Assembly: GCF_000185845.1 (NCBI RefSeq)
Contig: NZ_GL629647.1
Coordinates: 784,778-814,727, forward strand
DNA length: 29,950 nucleotides
Direction of reading: 5' to 3'
From: Segatella salivae DSM 15606
Lineage (GTDB): Bacteria; Bacteroidota; Bacteroidia; Bacteroidales; Bacteroidaceae
Shown: in pieces, positions 15,372-22,961 of the stretch
Layout of the letters: each line of letters begins with the position of its first letter
Position numbering within the stretch: the stretch's first letter is position 1
Made by a program: the position numbers and the translations under genes
Notes under the pieces: generated by a model
The model's database searches: none
Seen by the model: the letters and a program-made list of their open reading frames with translations, nothing else
Told to the model about the DNA's origin: nothing

Positions 15372-16859
15372 ATGAAAAAGAATACATGGTATAAACATCA
15401 TAAATGGATAGGCATTGTTGTCAGTTTCTTTTTGTTAATGTTTTGCATTTCAGGGCTAATACTCAATCATCCAATGTTATTTTCCAATTGTAATATCAGC
15501 AGATCATGGCTTCCTAAGCGTTATCAATATGACAAGTGGAACTTAGGTTTGCTGCGTGGGAGCATCAAATGGCATAATAAAGTGTTAGTCTATGGCAATT
15601 CAGGAATATGGAGAACTGACACAACGGCTAAGCATTTTGACGATTTTAACCAAGGATTGCCCACGGGAGCTGATGCAAGAAACATCAAAGGAATGGTCAT
15701 TCTACCTTCAGGAAAGCTCTTTGCTGCTGGACAATATGGACTATATGTTTACACGAACAATCAATGGCAATCGGTCAATTTGCCTATTGGTAGTGATGAA
15801 AAGCTTTGTGATATCACTTCAAAAGGTGACTCTTTGTTGTTCACTACACGCTCTTTTGTCTATTTAAGTAAACCACCTTATCAGCAATTTCAACGCATAA
15901 GCCTTCAAAAAGCAAGTGATTCGGATGGCAAAGTATCCCTCTTTCGCACGGTATGGCTACTACATAGTGGTGAGTTGTTTGGGCTTATTGGCGTGCTGAT
16001 TGTAGACATGATAGCCATTGTTTTCATTCTGTTGATTATCACAGGTATATTTTATTGGATTCATCCTAAAGGCAAAACATCGGCTTGGTTGCATCGAAAG
16101 GCAGGCTCATGGCACAACGAAATAGGCCGTATTAGCTTTGTTTTAGCACTGCTACTCAGCATTACTGGCTGGCTTCTTCGACCGCCAGCACTACTTGCTA
16201 TCGCTTCAGGAAGAGTTCTAGCTGTACCTTTTTCAACGTTAGATAGCGACAATAGTTGGAATGATCAGTTGCGCTCTATTCGATATGATCAGGCAGAAGG
16301 TGACTGGCTTTTATATACTTCAAATGGTTTTTACAGCTTAAAAACGCTTCAATCAACACCTTATCCCGTGAAAATGCAACCGCCGGTGAGTGTCATGGGC
16401 ATTAATGTTGAGACGCAAGATGAAAATGGTTATTGGCTGATTGGCTCGTTTAGTGGCATGTATATATGGGAAAGAAAGTCAGGTATCATTGCTGATTACT
16501 ACACACACGGACTGGCAGAACAGACTGGAGGCATACCCATTAGTGCGCATGCGGTATCGGGTTACACAAATGACTTTGGCGAATTTGAACATGTAATCGA
16601 TTATAACACTGGCTGTGAAGCACTGAAAATGCCGGCAAAGATGAAGCAATTGCCAATGTCTTTGCGTAATGTTGCATTAGAACTCCACACGGGTAGGCTC
16701 TACACTTTCCTTGGTTCAGCCAGCATTTTCTATATTTTTATCATCGGACTTGCTGTTATTTGGTGTCTTTGGAGTGGCTGGAAGATACGCTATCAGAAAC
16801 GAAAGAAAGATTCAGATAAATCAAAACAGAAAACGGATGTTGACTCATCGGATGATTAA
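15372..16859 (+). CDS. PepSY-type membrane protein with propeller-like periplasmic loops
   Basis: A 495-residue membrane protein of the PepSY-associated transmembrane group. It opens with KHHKWIGIVVSF and a helix ending in SGLILNHP (about 14-34), then a large soluble region, LLHSGELFGLIG and a helix to about 235, HRKAGSWHNEIG and a further helix, a second soluble region, and ELHTGRLYTFLG leading into the last helix, with a charged cytosolic tail. The His residues before each helix recall heme-binding PepSY proteins linked to iron uptake or ferric reduction; that role is inference. The two soluble regions carry short repeats such as SGIWRTD, YGLYVYTN, GFYSLKT and SGMYIWERKSG that look like propeller blades. 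No iron gene is next to it. Confidence 0.8.
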   Translation: MKKNTWYKHHKWIGIVVSFFLLMFCISGLILNHPMLFSNCNISRSWLPKRYQYDKWNLGLLRGSIKWHNKVLVYGNSGIWRTDTTAKHFDDFNQGLPTGADARNIKGMVILPSGKLFAAGQYGLYVYTNNQWQSVNLPIGSDEKLCDITSKGDSLLFTTRSFVYLSKPPYQQFQRISLQKASDSDGKVSLFRTVWLLHSGELFGLIGVLIVDMIAIVFILLIITGIFYWIHPKGKTSAWLHRKAGSWHNEIGRISFVLALLLSITGWLLRPPALLAIASGRVLAVPFSTLDSDNSWNDQLRSIRYDQAEGDWLLYTSNGFYSLKTLQSTPYPVKMQPPVSVMGINVETQDENGYWLIGSFSGMYIWERKSGIIADYYTHGLAEQTGGIPISAHAVSGYTNDFGEFEHVIDYNTGCEALKMPAKMKQLPMSLRNVALELHTGRLYTFLGSASIFYIFIIGLAVIWCLWSGWKIRYQKRKKDSDKSKQKTDVDSSDD

Positions 16860-17035
16860 ACCTATCGGATTACAACACTGAATCCTTCAAAAAAGAGCTT
16901 ATAACAGGTTACTTTGTGAAATAAATTCATTATAAATGCAAAGCAATAGAAATGTGTTTAAGTCTTAAATAACGCATTTTTAGCCTGTGAAAAGAAATGA
17001 TTTTGTAGTAGAAAAGATTCCAAAAATGAAATAAG

Positions 17036-17068
17036 AAAACGCTGTAAGACTCAATCTTACAGCGTTTT
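17036..17068. terminator. Terminator of tRNA-Ser (bidirectional)
   Basis: AAAACGCTGTAAGA (17036-17049) is the exact complement of 17055-17068; 14-bp stem and 5-base loop with A/T-runs outside. It lies 18 bases beyond the 3' end of tRNA-Ser and could also end the PepSY transcript. Confidence 0.85.
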
Positions 17069-17085
17069 TATTATGTTGAATCAAG

Positions 17086-17173
17086 CGGAAGATGAGGGAT
17101 TCAAACCCCCGATACGCGAAAGGCGTATACCGGATTTCGAGTCCAGCGCATTCGGTCACTCTGCCAATCTTCC
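17086..17173 (-). tRNA. tRNA-Ser (anticodon CGA)
   Basis: An 88-base class II tRNA on the minus strand. The acceptor GGAAGAT pairs with ATCTTCC, the anticodon loop CTCGAAA gives CGA (reads UCG), a long variable arm TATACGC...GCGTATC is typical of Ser, and the T-arm holds GGTTTGAATCC. The discriminator is G and no CCA is encoded. Confidence 0.95.
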
Positions 17174-17185
17174 TAAATTGCAATG

Positions 17186-17193
17186 CAAAAGTA
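17186..17193 (-). promoter_or_regulatory. -7 box of tRNA-Ser
   Basis: Minus-strand TACTTTTG (17193-17186) fits TAnnTTTG and lies 12 bases from the mature 5' end. The -33 region shows only TTTC. Confidence 0.55.
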
Positions 17194-17260
17194 ATGAAAA
17201 AAGCTGAAAAAGAAAGCTGTAAAACCTTCTGAAAACATTGTTTTAACAGACATTATACAT

Positions 17261-17857
17261 TCAACCTTCAAAAGAAAGTTTGTTTAATCGCATCCTCAAC
17301 TGTTCTGCTTCACTCTTTCGAATGCTTAATTTGATACTGCACGTGTTATCAAATTTTTGATCAATAATACGTGGTTGCATCTCTTTTACCACACGCATCA
17401 CATCGTTCATCATAGGATAAGTGAAGTCGAAATCTATTGTTTCTTCTACCTGTTTCACGACAACTGAGGCATTCGAAAGAGCCTCATTAGCAGCTGTTCG
17501 ATAAGCATTGATGAGTCCACTTGTACCTAACTTCACTCCACCGAAATAGCGAATGACGAAAACAATGACGTCAGTCAGCTCATGACTAATAATCTGTCCT
17601 AAGATGGGTTTACCTGCTGTAGAACTTGGTTCGCCATCATCATTGGCACGAAATGCCTTTTGTTCGGGGCCAAGCATATAGGCATAGCAGCAATGTCTGG
17701 CGTCATAATATTGCTTACGATAGGCAATTACAAGCTCTTTTGCCTCATCTACCGATTCAATATGATGCGCAAAGGCGAGGAATTTACTGCGTTTCTCCGT
17801 GTAATATCCCTCGCCTATAGTTTCTTCTACAATCGTTTTATATTGATCTTCGACCAT
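17261..17857 (-). CDS. YigZ/IMPACT family protein
   Basis: A 198-residue protein of the YigZ/IMPACT (UPF0029) family. The N-terminal domain carries the signature YYDARHCCYAY (50-60), DDGEPSSTAGKPIL (73-86) and VIRYFGGVKLGTSGLINAYR (101-120), and a smaller second domain follows. The molecular role of the bacterial protein is unsettled; the eukaryotic IMPACT protein regulates the Gcn2 kinase. The start codon directly abuts the stop of the DUF1015 gene, so the two are one transcript, and it is the last gene of the serine-synthesis group. Confidence 0.9.
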   Translation of the reverse strand: MVEDQYKTIVEETIGEGYYTEKRSKFLAFAHHIESVDEAKELVIAYRKQYYDARHCCYAYMLGPEQKAFRANDDGEPSSTAGKPILGQIISHELTDVIVFVIRYFGGVKLGTSGLINAYRTAANEALSNASVVVKQVEETIDFDFTYPMMNDVMRVVKEMQPRIIDQKFDNTCSIKLSIRKSEAEQLRMRLNKLSFEG

Positions 17858-19105
17858 TTATTCTAACTTATAGATAACGAGTCCGCTGCGAAGTTTAGGC
17901 TCAAACCAAGTCGCTTTGGGTGGCATTATCTTCCCACTATCAGCAATATCCATAATCTGTTGCATGCTTACAGGGTACAAAGCCAATGCCATTTGCATCT
18001 CACCACTATCCACCCGACGGCGGAGTTCTTGCAATCCGCGAAGTCCTCCAACAAAATCTATCCGCTTATCTGACCGTAAATCCTTTATGCCAAGAAGCTC
18101 ATCAAGAATCAATCTGCTTGAGATGTCTACATCTAAAACGCTGATTGGGTCGTTATTATTGTATGTACCGTCCTTTGCTTTCAAACTAAACCATTGCTTA
18201 TCTAAGTAAAGTGAGAACTCATGTAGTTGCTGAGGACGATATTCTTCCGTTCCTTTTGGAGTGACAATAAAGTTCTTTTCGAGTGCAAGTAAAAACTCTT
18301 TAGGCGACATTCCGTTAAGATCTTTCACCACACGATTATAATCTAAGATGGTCAATTGACTTGCGGGAAAGCACACTGCCATAAAGAAGTTGTAGGGTTC
18401 TGTTCCTTTATGGTTAGGGTTTTGATTCGCTTTTTCTGCTCCAACGAGTGCCGCGGCGGCAGAACGATGGTGTCCATCGGCGATATATAGACTCGGCATG
18501 CGATTGAAAGCGTCTGTAATGGTCGCAATATCTGATTCATCTTCGACAACCCATAGCTGGTGTCTGAACCCATCAATGGGTGCAATGAAATCATACTCTG
18601 GCTGAGTTTGCGCATAACGCGAAAGCAAATTGTCGAGTGTTTCGTTATCAGGATAGGCCAAAAATACGGGTCCCATGTTCGCATTACAAGCGCGAACGTG
18701 TTTCATTCTGTCTTCTTCTTTCTCACGACGGGTTAGCTCATGCTTCTTAATTACACCCTCCATATAGTCTGAAACGCTTGCTCCCACGACCAAACCATAT
18801 TGAGTCTTACCATTCATTGTTTGAGAATAGATGTAGTAATGCTCCTTTTCATCTTGCATTAACCATCCCTTGTCGACGAATTTCTTAAAGTGTTCGGCTG
18901 CACTTCCATAGACTCTGGGGTCATGTTCGTCTGTACCTATCTCGAAATTAATTTCAGGTCGTGTGATATGGTAAAGACTTTTCTCGTTGGTTCCAGCCTC
19001 TTGACGGGCTTCTTCAGAACTCAACACGTCATAAGGACGGCATTCTACCAACTCAACAAGAGCCTTTGGAGGACGCAATCCCCTAAAAGGTTTTATCTGT
19101 GCCAT
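17858..19105 (-). CDS. DUF1015 family protein
   Basis: A 415-residue protein recognised as DUF1015 by its opening IKPFRGLRPPKALVELV, the RPYDVLSSEEA block (about 23-33), and YIADGHHRSAAAALV in the middle. It has no signal peptide or membrane helix and is therefore cytosolic. No catalytic activity is firmly established; the conserved DGHHR suggests an enzyme. It lies between serA (93-base gap) and yigZ (no gap) on the same strand, and from memory DUF1015 genes often accompany serC and serA in Bacteroidetes, which points to a role around serine metabolism. That link is inference from position only. Confidence 0.9.
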   Translation of the reverse strand: MAQIKPFRGLRPPKALVELVECRPYDVLSSEEARQEAGTNEKSLYHITRPEINFEIGTDEHDPRVYGSAAEHFKKFVDKGWLMQDEKEHYYIYSQTMNGKTQYGLVVGASVSDYMEGVIKKHELTRREKEEDRMKHVRACNANMGPVFLAYPDNETLDNLLSRYAQTQPEYDFIAPIDGFRHQLWVVEDESDIATITDAFNRMPSLYIADGHHRSAAAALVGAEKANQNPNHKGTEPYNFFMAVCFPASQLTILDYNRVVKDLNGMSPKEFLLALEKNFIVTPKGTEEYRPQQLHEFSLYLDKQWFSLKAKDGTYNNNDPISVLDVDISSRLILDELLGIKDLRSDKRIDFVGGLRGLQELRRRVDSGEMQMALALYPVSMQQIMDIADSGKIMPPKATWFEPKLRSGLVIYKLE

Positions 19106-19198
19106 AGTAAAAGAATATATGTTTTTAAGTTAAACAAGTTGTCTCAAGCCTCATATGAAGTCATACAAGGCCCAAGTTCATTTCGTTAATCAATAGAT

Positions 19199-20116
19199 TT
19201 ATTTGTTCACTTGATATTTCGTGCACCCGTCAGTAAAGTAAGAAATAATCTGCTTTGCAGCCGCAATACCTGCATTTATGTTTGCTTCGGCTGTCTGTGC
19301 ACCCATCTTTTTGGGCGTAGAGAAATAGCGTCCTTCGAACTTTTTGAATTCAGTGTCACCATCAGGCATAATATCTGTGATGAATTTTAGGTCGGTTCGG
19401 TTAGCCAACAACTCTAATAACTCTTCCTCATTAATAACCTCCTTACGAGCCGTATTTATGAGAATACCACCTTTTGGGAGCTGACCAACAAGCCCACTTC
19501 CTATACTTTTGATTGTCTCGGGGGTTGAAGGAATATGCAAACTCACAATATCGCAGTTCTCAAACAACTCATTTTGACTCTTACAAGCATGCACTCCAGC
19601 TGCTTCAATAACATCATTCGGGCAGTAAGTATCATAGGCATAGACTTCCATATCAAAGCCTTTTGCAATGCGAGCAACATTGCGTCCCACATTACCGAAA
19701 GCCAAAATGCCAAGCCGTTTGCCTTTTAACTCAGTACCAGATTTTCCATTATAGAAGTTACGTACAGCCATAACGAGTAATCCAAACACAAGTTCTGCAA
19801 CAGCATTTGAGTTTTGTCCCGGCGTGTTTTCAGCCACAACATGATGTGAAGTGGCTGCATTCAGGTCTATATTGTCATATCCTGCACCAGCACGAACTAC
19901 GATTTGCAGCTTCTTTGCAGCGTTAAAAACTTCTTCATCAACTTTATCTGAGCGAATAATCATTGCATCTGCATCCTCAACAGCACTGAGAAGTTGAGCC
20001 TTATCAGTATATTTTTCGAGCAACATCAACTCATGTCCTTCAGCTTCTACTACCTCTCTAATACCTTCAACGGCTGCAATTGCAAAAGGTTTCTCGGTTG
20101 CAACTAATACTTTCAT
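19199..20116 (-). CDS. serA: D-3-phosphoglycerate dehydrogenase, short Lys-type
   Basis: A 305-residue NAD-dependent dehydrogenase that oxidises 3-phosphoglycerate to 3-phosphohydroxypyruvate, the first step of serine synthesis. It lacks the C-terminal ACT regulatory domain, so feedback by serine is likely absent or different. The substrate site is RAGAGYDNID (75-84), the nucleotide loop LAFGNVGRNVA (138-148), catalytic Arg224 in NTARKEV. Where the family has the catalytic His (TPHxG) this protein has STPKKMGAQT, with Lys at 269-270; such Lys-type short enzymes are known from Bacteroides and Entamoeba. Operon partner serC lies upstream, with 62 bases between. Confidence 0.93.
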   Translation of the reverse strand: MKVLVATEKPFAIAAVEGIREVVEAEGHELMLLEKYTDKAQLLSAVEDADAMIIRSDKVDEEVFNAAKKLQIVVRAGAGYDNIDLNAATSHHVVAENTPGQNSNAVAELVFGLLVMAVRNFYNGKSGTELKGKRLGILAFGNVGRNVARIAKGFDMEVYAYDTYCPNDVIEAAGVHACKSQNELFENCDIVSLHIPSTPETIKSIGSGLVGQLPKGGILINTARKEVINEEELLELLANRTDLKFITDIMPDGDTEFKKFEGRYFSTPKKMGAQTAEANINAGIAAAKQIISYFTDGCTKYQVNK

Positions 20117-20137
20117 AGTGATTTGATTTAATGTTTA

Positions 20138-20164
20138 GCAGGAAAAGTGAAGCACTCTTCCTGC
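20138..20164 (-). repeat. Intercistronic hairpin between serC and serA
   Basis: GCAGGAA (20138-20144) pairs with 20158-20164; after one mismatch AGTG and CACT extend the stem around a 3-base loop. No T-run follows, so processing or mRNA stabilisation is likelier than termination. Confidence 0.45.
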
Positions 20165-20178
20165 AAATAAGGTTATGA

Positions 20179-21252
20179 TTAATGTTTTGCTTCAAAAGCT
20201 TTCATTGTTTCTATCAAGGCATTTACACCTTCCATAGTCTGTGCATTGTAGCAACTTGCACGGAAACCACCTACAGAACGGTGTCCTTTAATACCTACAA
20301 TACCACGCTCAACTGCAAAATCAAGGAAGGCCTTTTCAAGCTCTTCATAACCTGAATTCATTACAAAGCAGATGTTCATTAACGAACGTGAGTCAACCTC
20401 TACAGTCCCTTTGAAGAGCTTGTTGCGGTCAATCTCACTATAAAGTGCATCAGCCCGTTCGTGAGCTCGCTTGTCGGCAGCCTCTAATCCGCCATGTTCC
20501 TTCAACCAACGGAGGTTCTCTAACATAGAATAAATGGGTACAACGGGAGGCGTATTAAACATAGATCCCTTATCAATATGCGTGTGATAATCTATCATTG
20601 TAGGTAGTTCTCGCACCCTCTTTTCTAAGGCTTCATCCTTCAAAATGACTACCGTTACACCAGCCATTGCTATATTTTTCTGTGCACCTGCATAGATAGC
20701 ATCATACTTTTTAACGTCAACTGGTCTGCTCATGATATCCGAACTCATGTCTGCAATCAATGGAACCTTAACATCAAAATCACCGCGATACTCCGTACCA
20801 TAAATCGTATTGTTCGTTGTTATGTGTAGATAGTCAACATCAGAAGGCACATTTGATTCGAAGTTCTTAGGGTAATAAGTATAGTTAGAAGCTGCAGATG
20901 AAGCCACCTCTACTACCTCTCCAAAGAACTTTGCCTCTTTCATTGCCTTCTTAGCCCATACACCTGAGTTCACATAAGCAGCCTTCTTGATGAGGAAGTT
21001 GGCTGGAATCTGCATGAACTGTAACGATGCTCCACCTCCTAAAAAGACAACAGAATATCCCTCGGGTATACTCAAAAGCTCTTTAAAAAGGTCTACACTC
21101 TCATCGACAACTGACTGAAAGTCCTTCGTACGATGACTTATTTCCATCAGCGAAAGGCCACTACCATTGAAATCAAGGATTTGCTTTGCTGTGTTTTCTA
21201 CTACTTCTCGAGGAAGCATTGACGGTCCTGCATTAAAGTTATACTTCTTCAT
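20179..21252 (-). CDS. serC: Phosphoserine aminotransferase
   Basis: A 357-residue PLP enzyme converting 3-phosphohydroxypyruvate and glutamate to phosphoserine, second step of serine synthesis and also used in vitamin B6 synthesis in some bacteria. It begins MKKYNFNAGPSMLP, the usual start of SerC, with MEISHRTKDF (36-45), LGGGASLQFM (71-80), ADMSSDI and the PLP Lys192 in YAGAQKNIAMAG; the end GGFRASCYNA carries the phosphate-binding Arg. It is full length and leads the serC-serA-DUF1015-yigZ unit. serB for the last step is not in the window. Glutamate for this reaction could come from the nearby gdhA. Confidence 0.97.
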   Translation of the reverse strand: MKKYNFNAGPSMLPREVVENTAKQILDFNGSGLSLMEISHRTKDFQSVVDESVDLFKELLSIPEGYSVVFLGGGASLQFMQIPANFLIKKAAYVNSGVWAKKAMKEAKFFGEVVEVASSAASNYTYYPKNFESNVPSDVDYLHITTNNTIYGTEYRGDFDVKVPLIADMSSDIMSRPVDVKKYDAIYAGAQKNIAMAGVTVVILKDEALEKRVRELPTMIDYHTHIDKGSMFNTPPVVPIYSMLENLRWLKEHGGLEAADKRAHERADALYSEIDRNKLFKGTVEVDSRSLMNICFVMNSGYEELEKAFLDFAVERGIVGIKGHRSVGGFRASCYNAQTMEGVNALIETMKAFEAKH

Positions 21253-21305
21253 CTGAATTAAATTTTAAGTTCTGTTAATGCGTGATATAAATAGTTTTAC
21301 AAATG

Positions 21306-21337
21306 CGAATGTACACCTTTATTTTCAAAAAAGCAAA
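21306..21337 (-). promoter_or_regulatory. Candidate promoter of the serC operon
   Basis: On the minus strand TTTG (21337-21334), 20 bases, then TACATTCG (21313-21306), one base off the -7 consensus, 53 bases before the serC ATG. Confidence 0.5.
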
Positions 21338-21468
21338 TAAATTCCTGTTATTTTACATCAACTATCAAGAAATAAACATTTATTTTAAGAAACAATCTCA
21401 TTTTAAGGAAGTTATTCCTTCGTTTGATTGGAAAGGAAAGGAAAAAGAAAGTGTATTTATCTTCATCC

Positions 21469-21536
21469 CATTTCGTCTCGTAATAAACGCCATTTCACCG
21501 AGTAAAATGAGGCAAATCACGATGCAAAATGCCCCA
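21469..21536 (+). repeat. Intergenic element with fixed-spacing blocks, copy B
   Basis: Blocks CATTTCGT (21469), GCCATTTC (21489) and AAATGAGGCA (21505), then GATGCAAAATGCCCCA (21521-21536). Offsets between the first three blocks equal those in copies A and C. Confidence 0.55.
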
Positions 21537-21560
21537 CTTCAGCGCATGAAATGGGGCATT
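21528..21560 (-). terminator. Terminator-like hairpin after the DbpA-like helicase
   Basis: AATGCCCCA (21528-21536) pairs with 21552-21560, and TTCA/TGAA extends the stem after a mismatch around a 5-base loop. On the minus strand it is followed by TTTTGC, a short T-run, 71 bases after the helicase stop. It overlaps the right end of intergenic element copy B. Confidence 0.55.
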
Positions 21561-21630
21561 CTATAAATAAGAATAAAACACATTGAGTATCAATCTGTTT
21601 CCTTATGAATCATCTTTACACAGCATCGAC

Positions 21631-22956
21631 TTAGCGAACTTCCTCAACAATGGTTTTGATTCCTTTTATTTTCTCGCCTTTTGTAAGGCGCAAAACCTGC
21701 TGAGCCTTAGCCCTGACAACAGCCACATAACTATAACGGTCGTTCACATCAATACGGCCTATCTCGTCAGCCCGCAGTCCTCCCTTCTTACATAGAAAGC
21801 CAACAATGTCTGCTTTGCTTACTTTATCCTTCTTACCTTTACCGATATAGAGAGTTTTATTCTTAGGAAGAGCCGGACGAAGTCGTTCATTTAGAAGCAC
21901 ATAATCTTCTACTTCAGCATCCACATAAGCAGGAATCTGCTCTTGAGCATTTAGAATAAAGAAAGCACGTCCATGCTTATCCCATCGTGCAGTGCGTCCA
22001 ACGCGGTGAATATATCCGTCTTCACTCTCTGGAATATGATAATGAACAATGTTCTCTATGTTAGGAATGTCAAGACCACGCGAAGCTAAATCAGTGCTGA
22101 CCATAATGTTTGCACTGCCATTTGAGAAGCGATAAAGCGCAGCTTCACGTTCTTTTTGTTCCATTCCTCCATGGAAAAAGCTGACACTAAAGCCTGCATC
22201 TATCAAAAAATCGGCAGTTCGTTGCACCGCATCCCGATAGTTCAGAAACACTATTGTGCTTTGTTCGCCAAACGAAAGCAACAATTGTTTTAAGGTATCG
22301 AGTTTGTCTTTGTCTGGACTTTCCACCTTATATATATGTACACGATCAGGCACTTGTTCCGTCTTTGGTAAGAAATCAAGAACCTTAAACGCTGCATTTA
22401 TAAGCTGTTGCTCCCCAAGTTCCTCTGCTGGAGTAGCCGAAAGAAGAATACATCTCACTTGTTTCGGCAGTTTGTTTGTCAGTGCTTCCATCTCCTTTTG
22501 AAAGCCCATTTCAAGACATTTGTCAAATTCGTCAAGCACAAGATAATGGATTCCTTCAGCAACGATATTGCCTTTATCAAGATGATCGTTAAGGCGTCCG
22601 GGCGTAGCAAACACAATTTGTGGTTTGAGGTCACGCAGATGACGATGTTCTTCCATTGTCATGCGCCCACCATAGCACGCCATTCCACGCAAGCCACAGC
22701 CCATATCTTTGAGCACATTGGCCGACTGCAAGGCCAGTTCACGGCCTGGTACAACAACAACCGCCTGCACTTCATCTGACGTTTTGTCGAGTAATTGTGT
22801 AAGTGGAAGCAAATAAGACAGCGTTTTTCCAGAGCCTGTTGGAGACAAAATAATAACGTTTTCTTTCTCCTCCAACAGGGTTTGTTGAGCTGCCTGTTGC
22901 ATATTGTTGAGCGTTATGCCCAACTTCTTGGTTATCTTCTCTATATTTTGAGTCAT
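21631..22956 (-). CDS. DbpA-like DEAD-box RNA helicase (DEFD variant)
   Basis: A 441-residue RNA helicase. Motifs: SPTGSGKTLSY (38-48), PGRELALQ (70-77), ATPGRL (117-122), motif II written DEFD (142-145) in place of DEAD, SAT (173-175), ASRGLDIPN and HRVGRTAR. The last ~70 residues (from about 372) resemble the DbpA RNA-binding domain, with KADIVGFLCKKGGL and RYSYVAV, which in E. coli DbpA targets helicase action to 23S rRNA hairpin 92. A role in large-subunit assembly is therefore likely. It starts 5 bases after the third TPR gene, so it belongs to the gyrA transcription group and ends it. Confidence 0.88.
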   Translation of the reverse strand: MTQNIEKITKKLGITLNNMQQAAQQTLLEEKENVIILSPTGSGKTLSYLLPLTQLLDKTSDEVQAVVVVPGRELALQSANVLKDMGCGLRGMACYGGRMTMEEHRHLRDLKPQIVFATPGRLNDHLDKGNIVAEGIHYLVLDEFDKCLEMGFQKEMEALTNKLPKQVRCILLSATPAEELGEQQLINAAFKVLDFLPKTEQVPDRVHIYKVESPDKDKLDTLKQLLLSFGEQSTIVFLNYRDAVQRTADFLIDAGFSVSFFHGGMEQKEREAALYRFSNGSANIMVSTDLASRGLDIPNIENIVHYHIPESEDGYIHRVGRTARWDKHGRAFFILNAQEQIPAYVDAEVEDYVLLNERLRPALPKNKTLYIGKGKKDKVSKADIVGFLCKKGGLRADEIGRIDVNDRYSYVAVVRAKAQQVLRLTKGEKIKGIKTIVEEVR

Positions 22957-22961
22957 TTTTT

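Larger units (their letters stand above)
16860..17260. other. Gap holding tRNA-Ser and a terminator
   Basis: 401 bases between the PepSY gene and the YigZ gene. Apart from tRNA-Ser, its promoter and the 14-bp terminator hairpin there is AT-rich sequence with no supported gene. A weak bulged inverted repeat near 17230-17253 may end the yigZ transcript. Confidence 0.6.
21253..21630. other. 378-base gene-free stretch before serC
   Basis: Contains the serC promoter candidate, a small inverted repeat AAGGAA-GTTA-TTCCTT (21405-21420), intergenic element copy B (about 21469-21536) and the terminator hairpin at 21528-21560. An 87-codon frame (21303-21566) runs across these elements and is not supported. 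Confidence 0.65.

Noticed and set aside
16980..17183. 67-codon minus-strand frame
   Set aside because: Runs straight through tRNA-Ser and its terminator.
21303..21566. 87-codon plus-strand frame before serC
   Set aside because: AT-rich, crosses the serC promoter candidate, intergenic element copy B and a terminator hairpin; composition unlike a gene.
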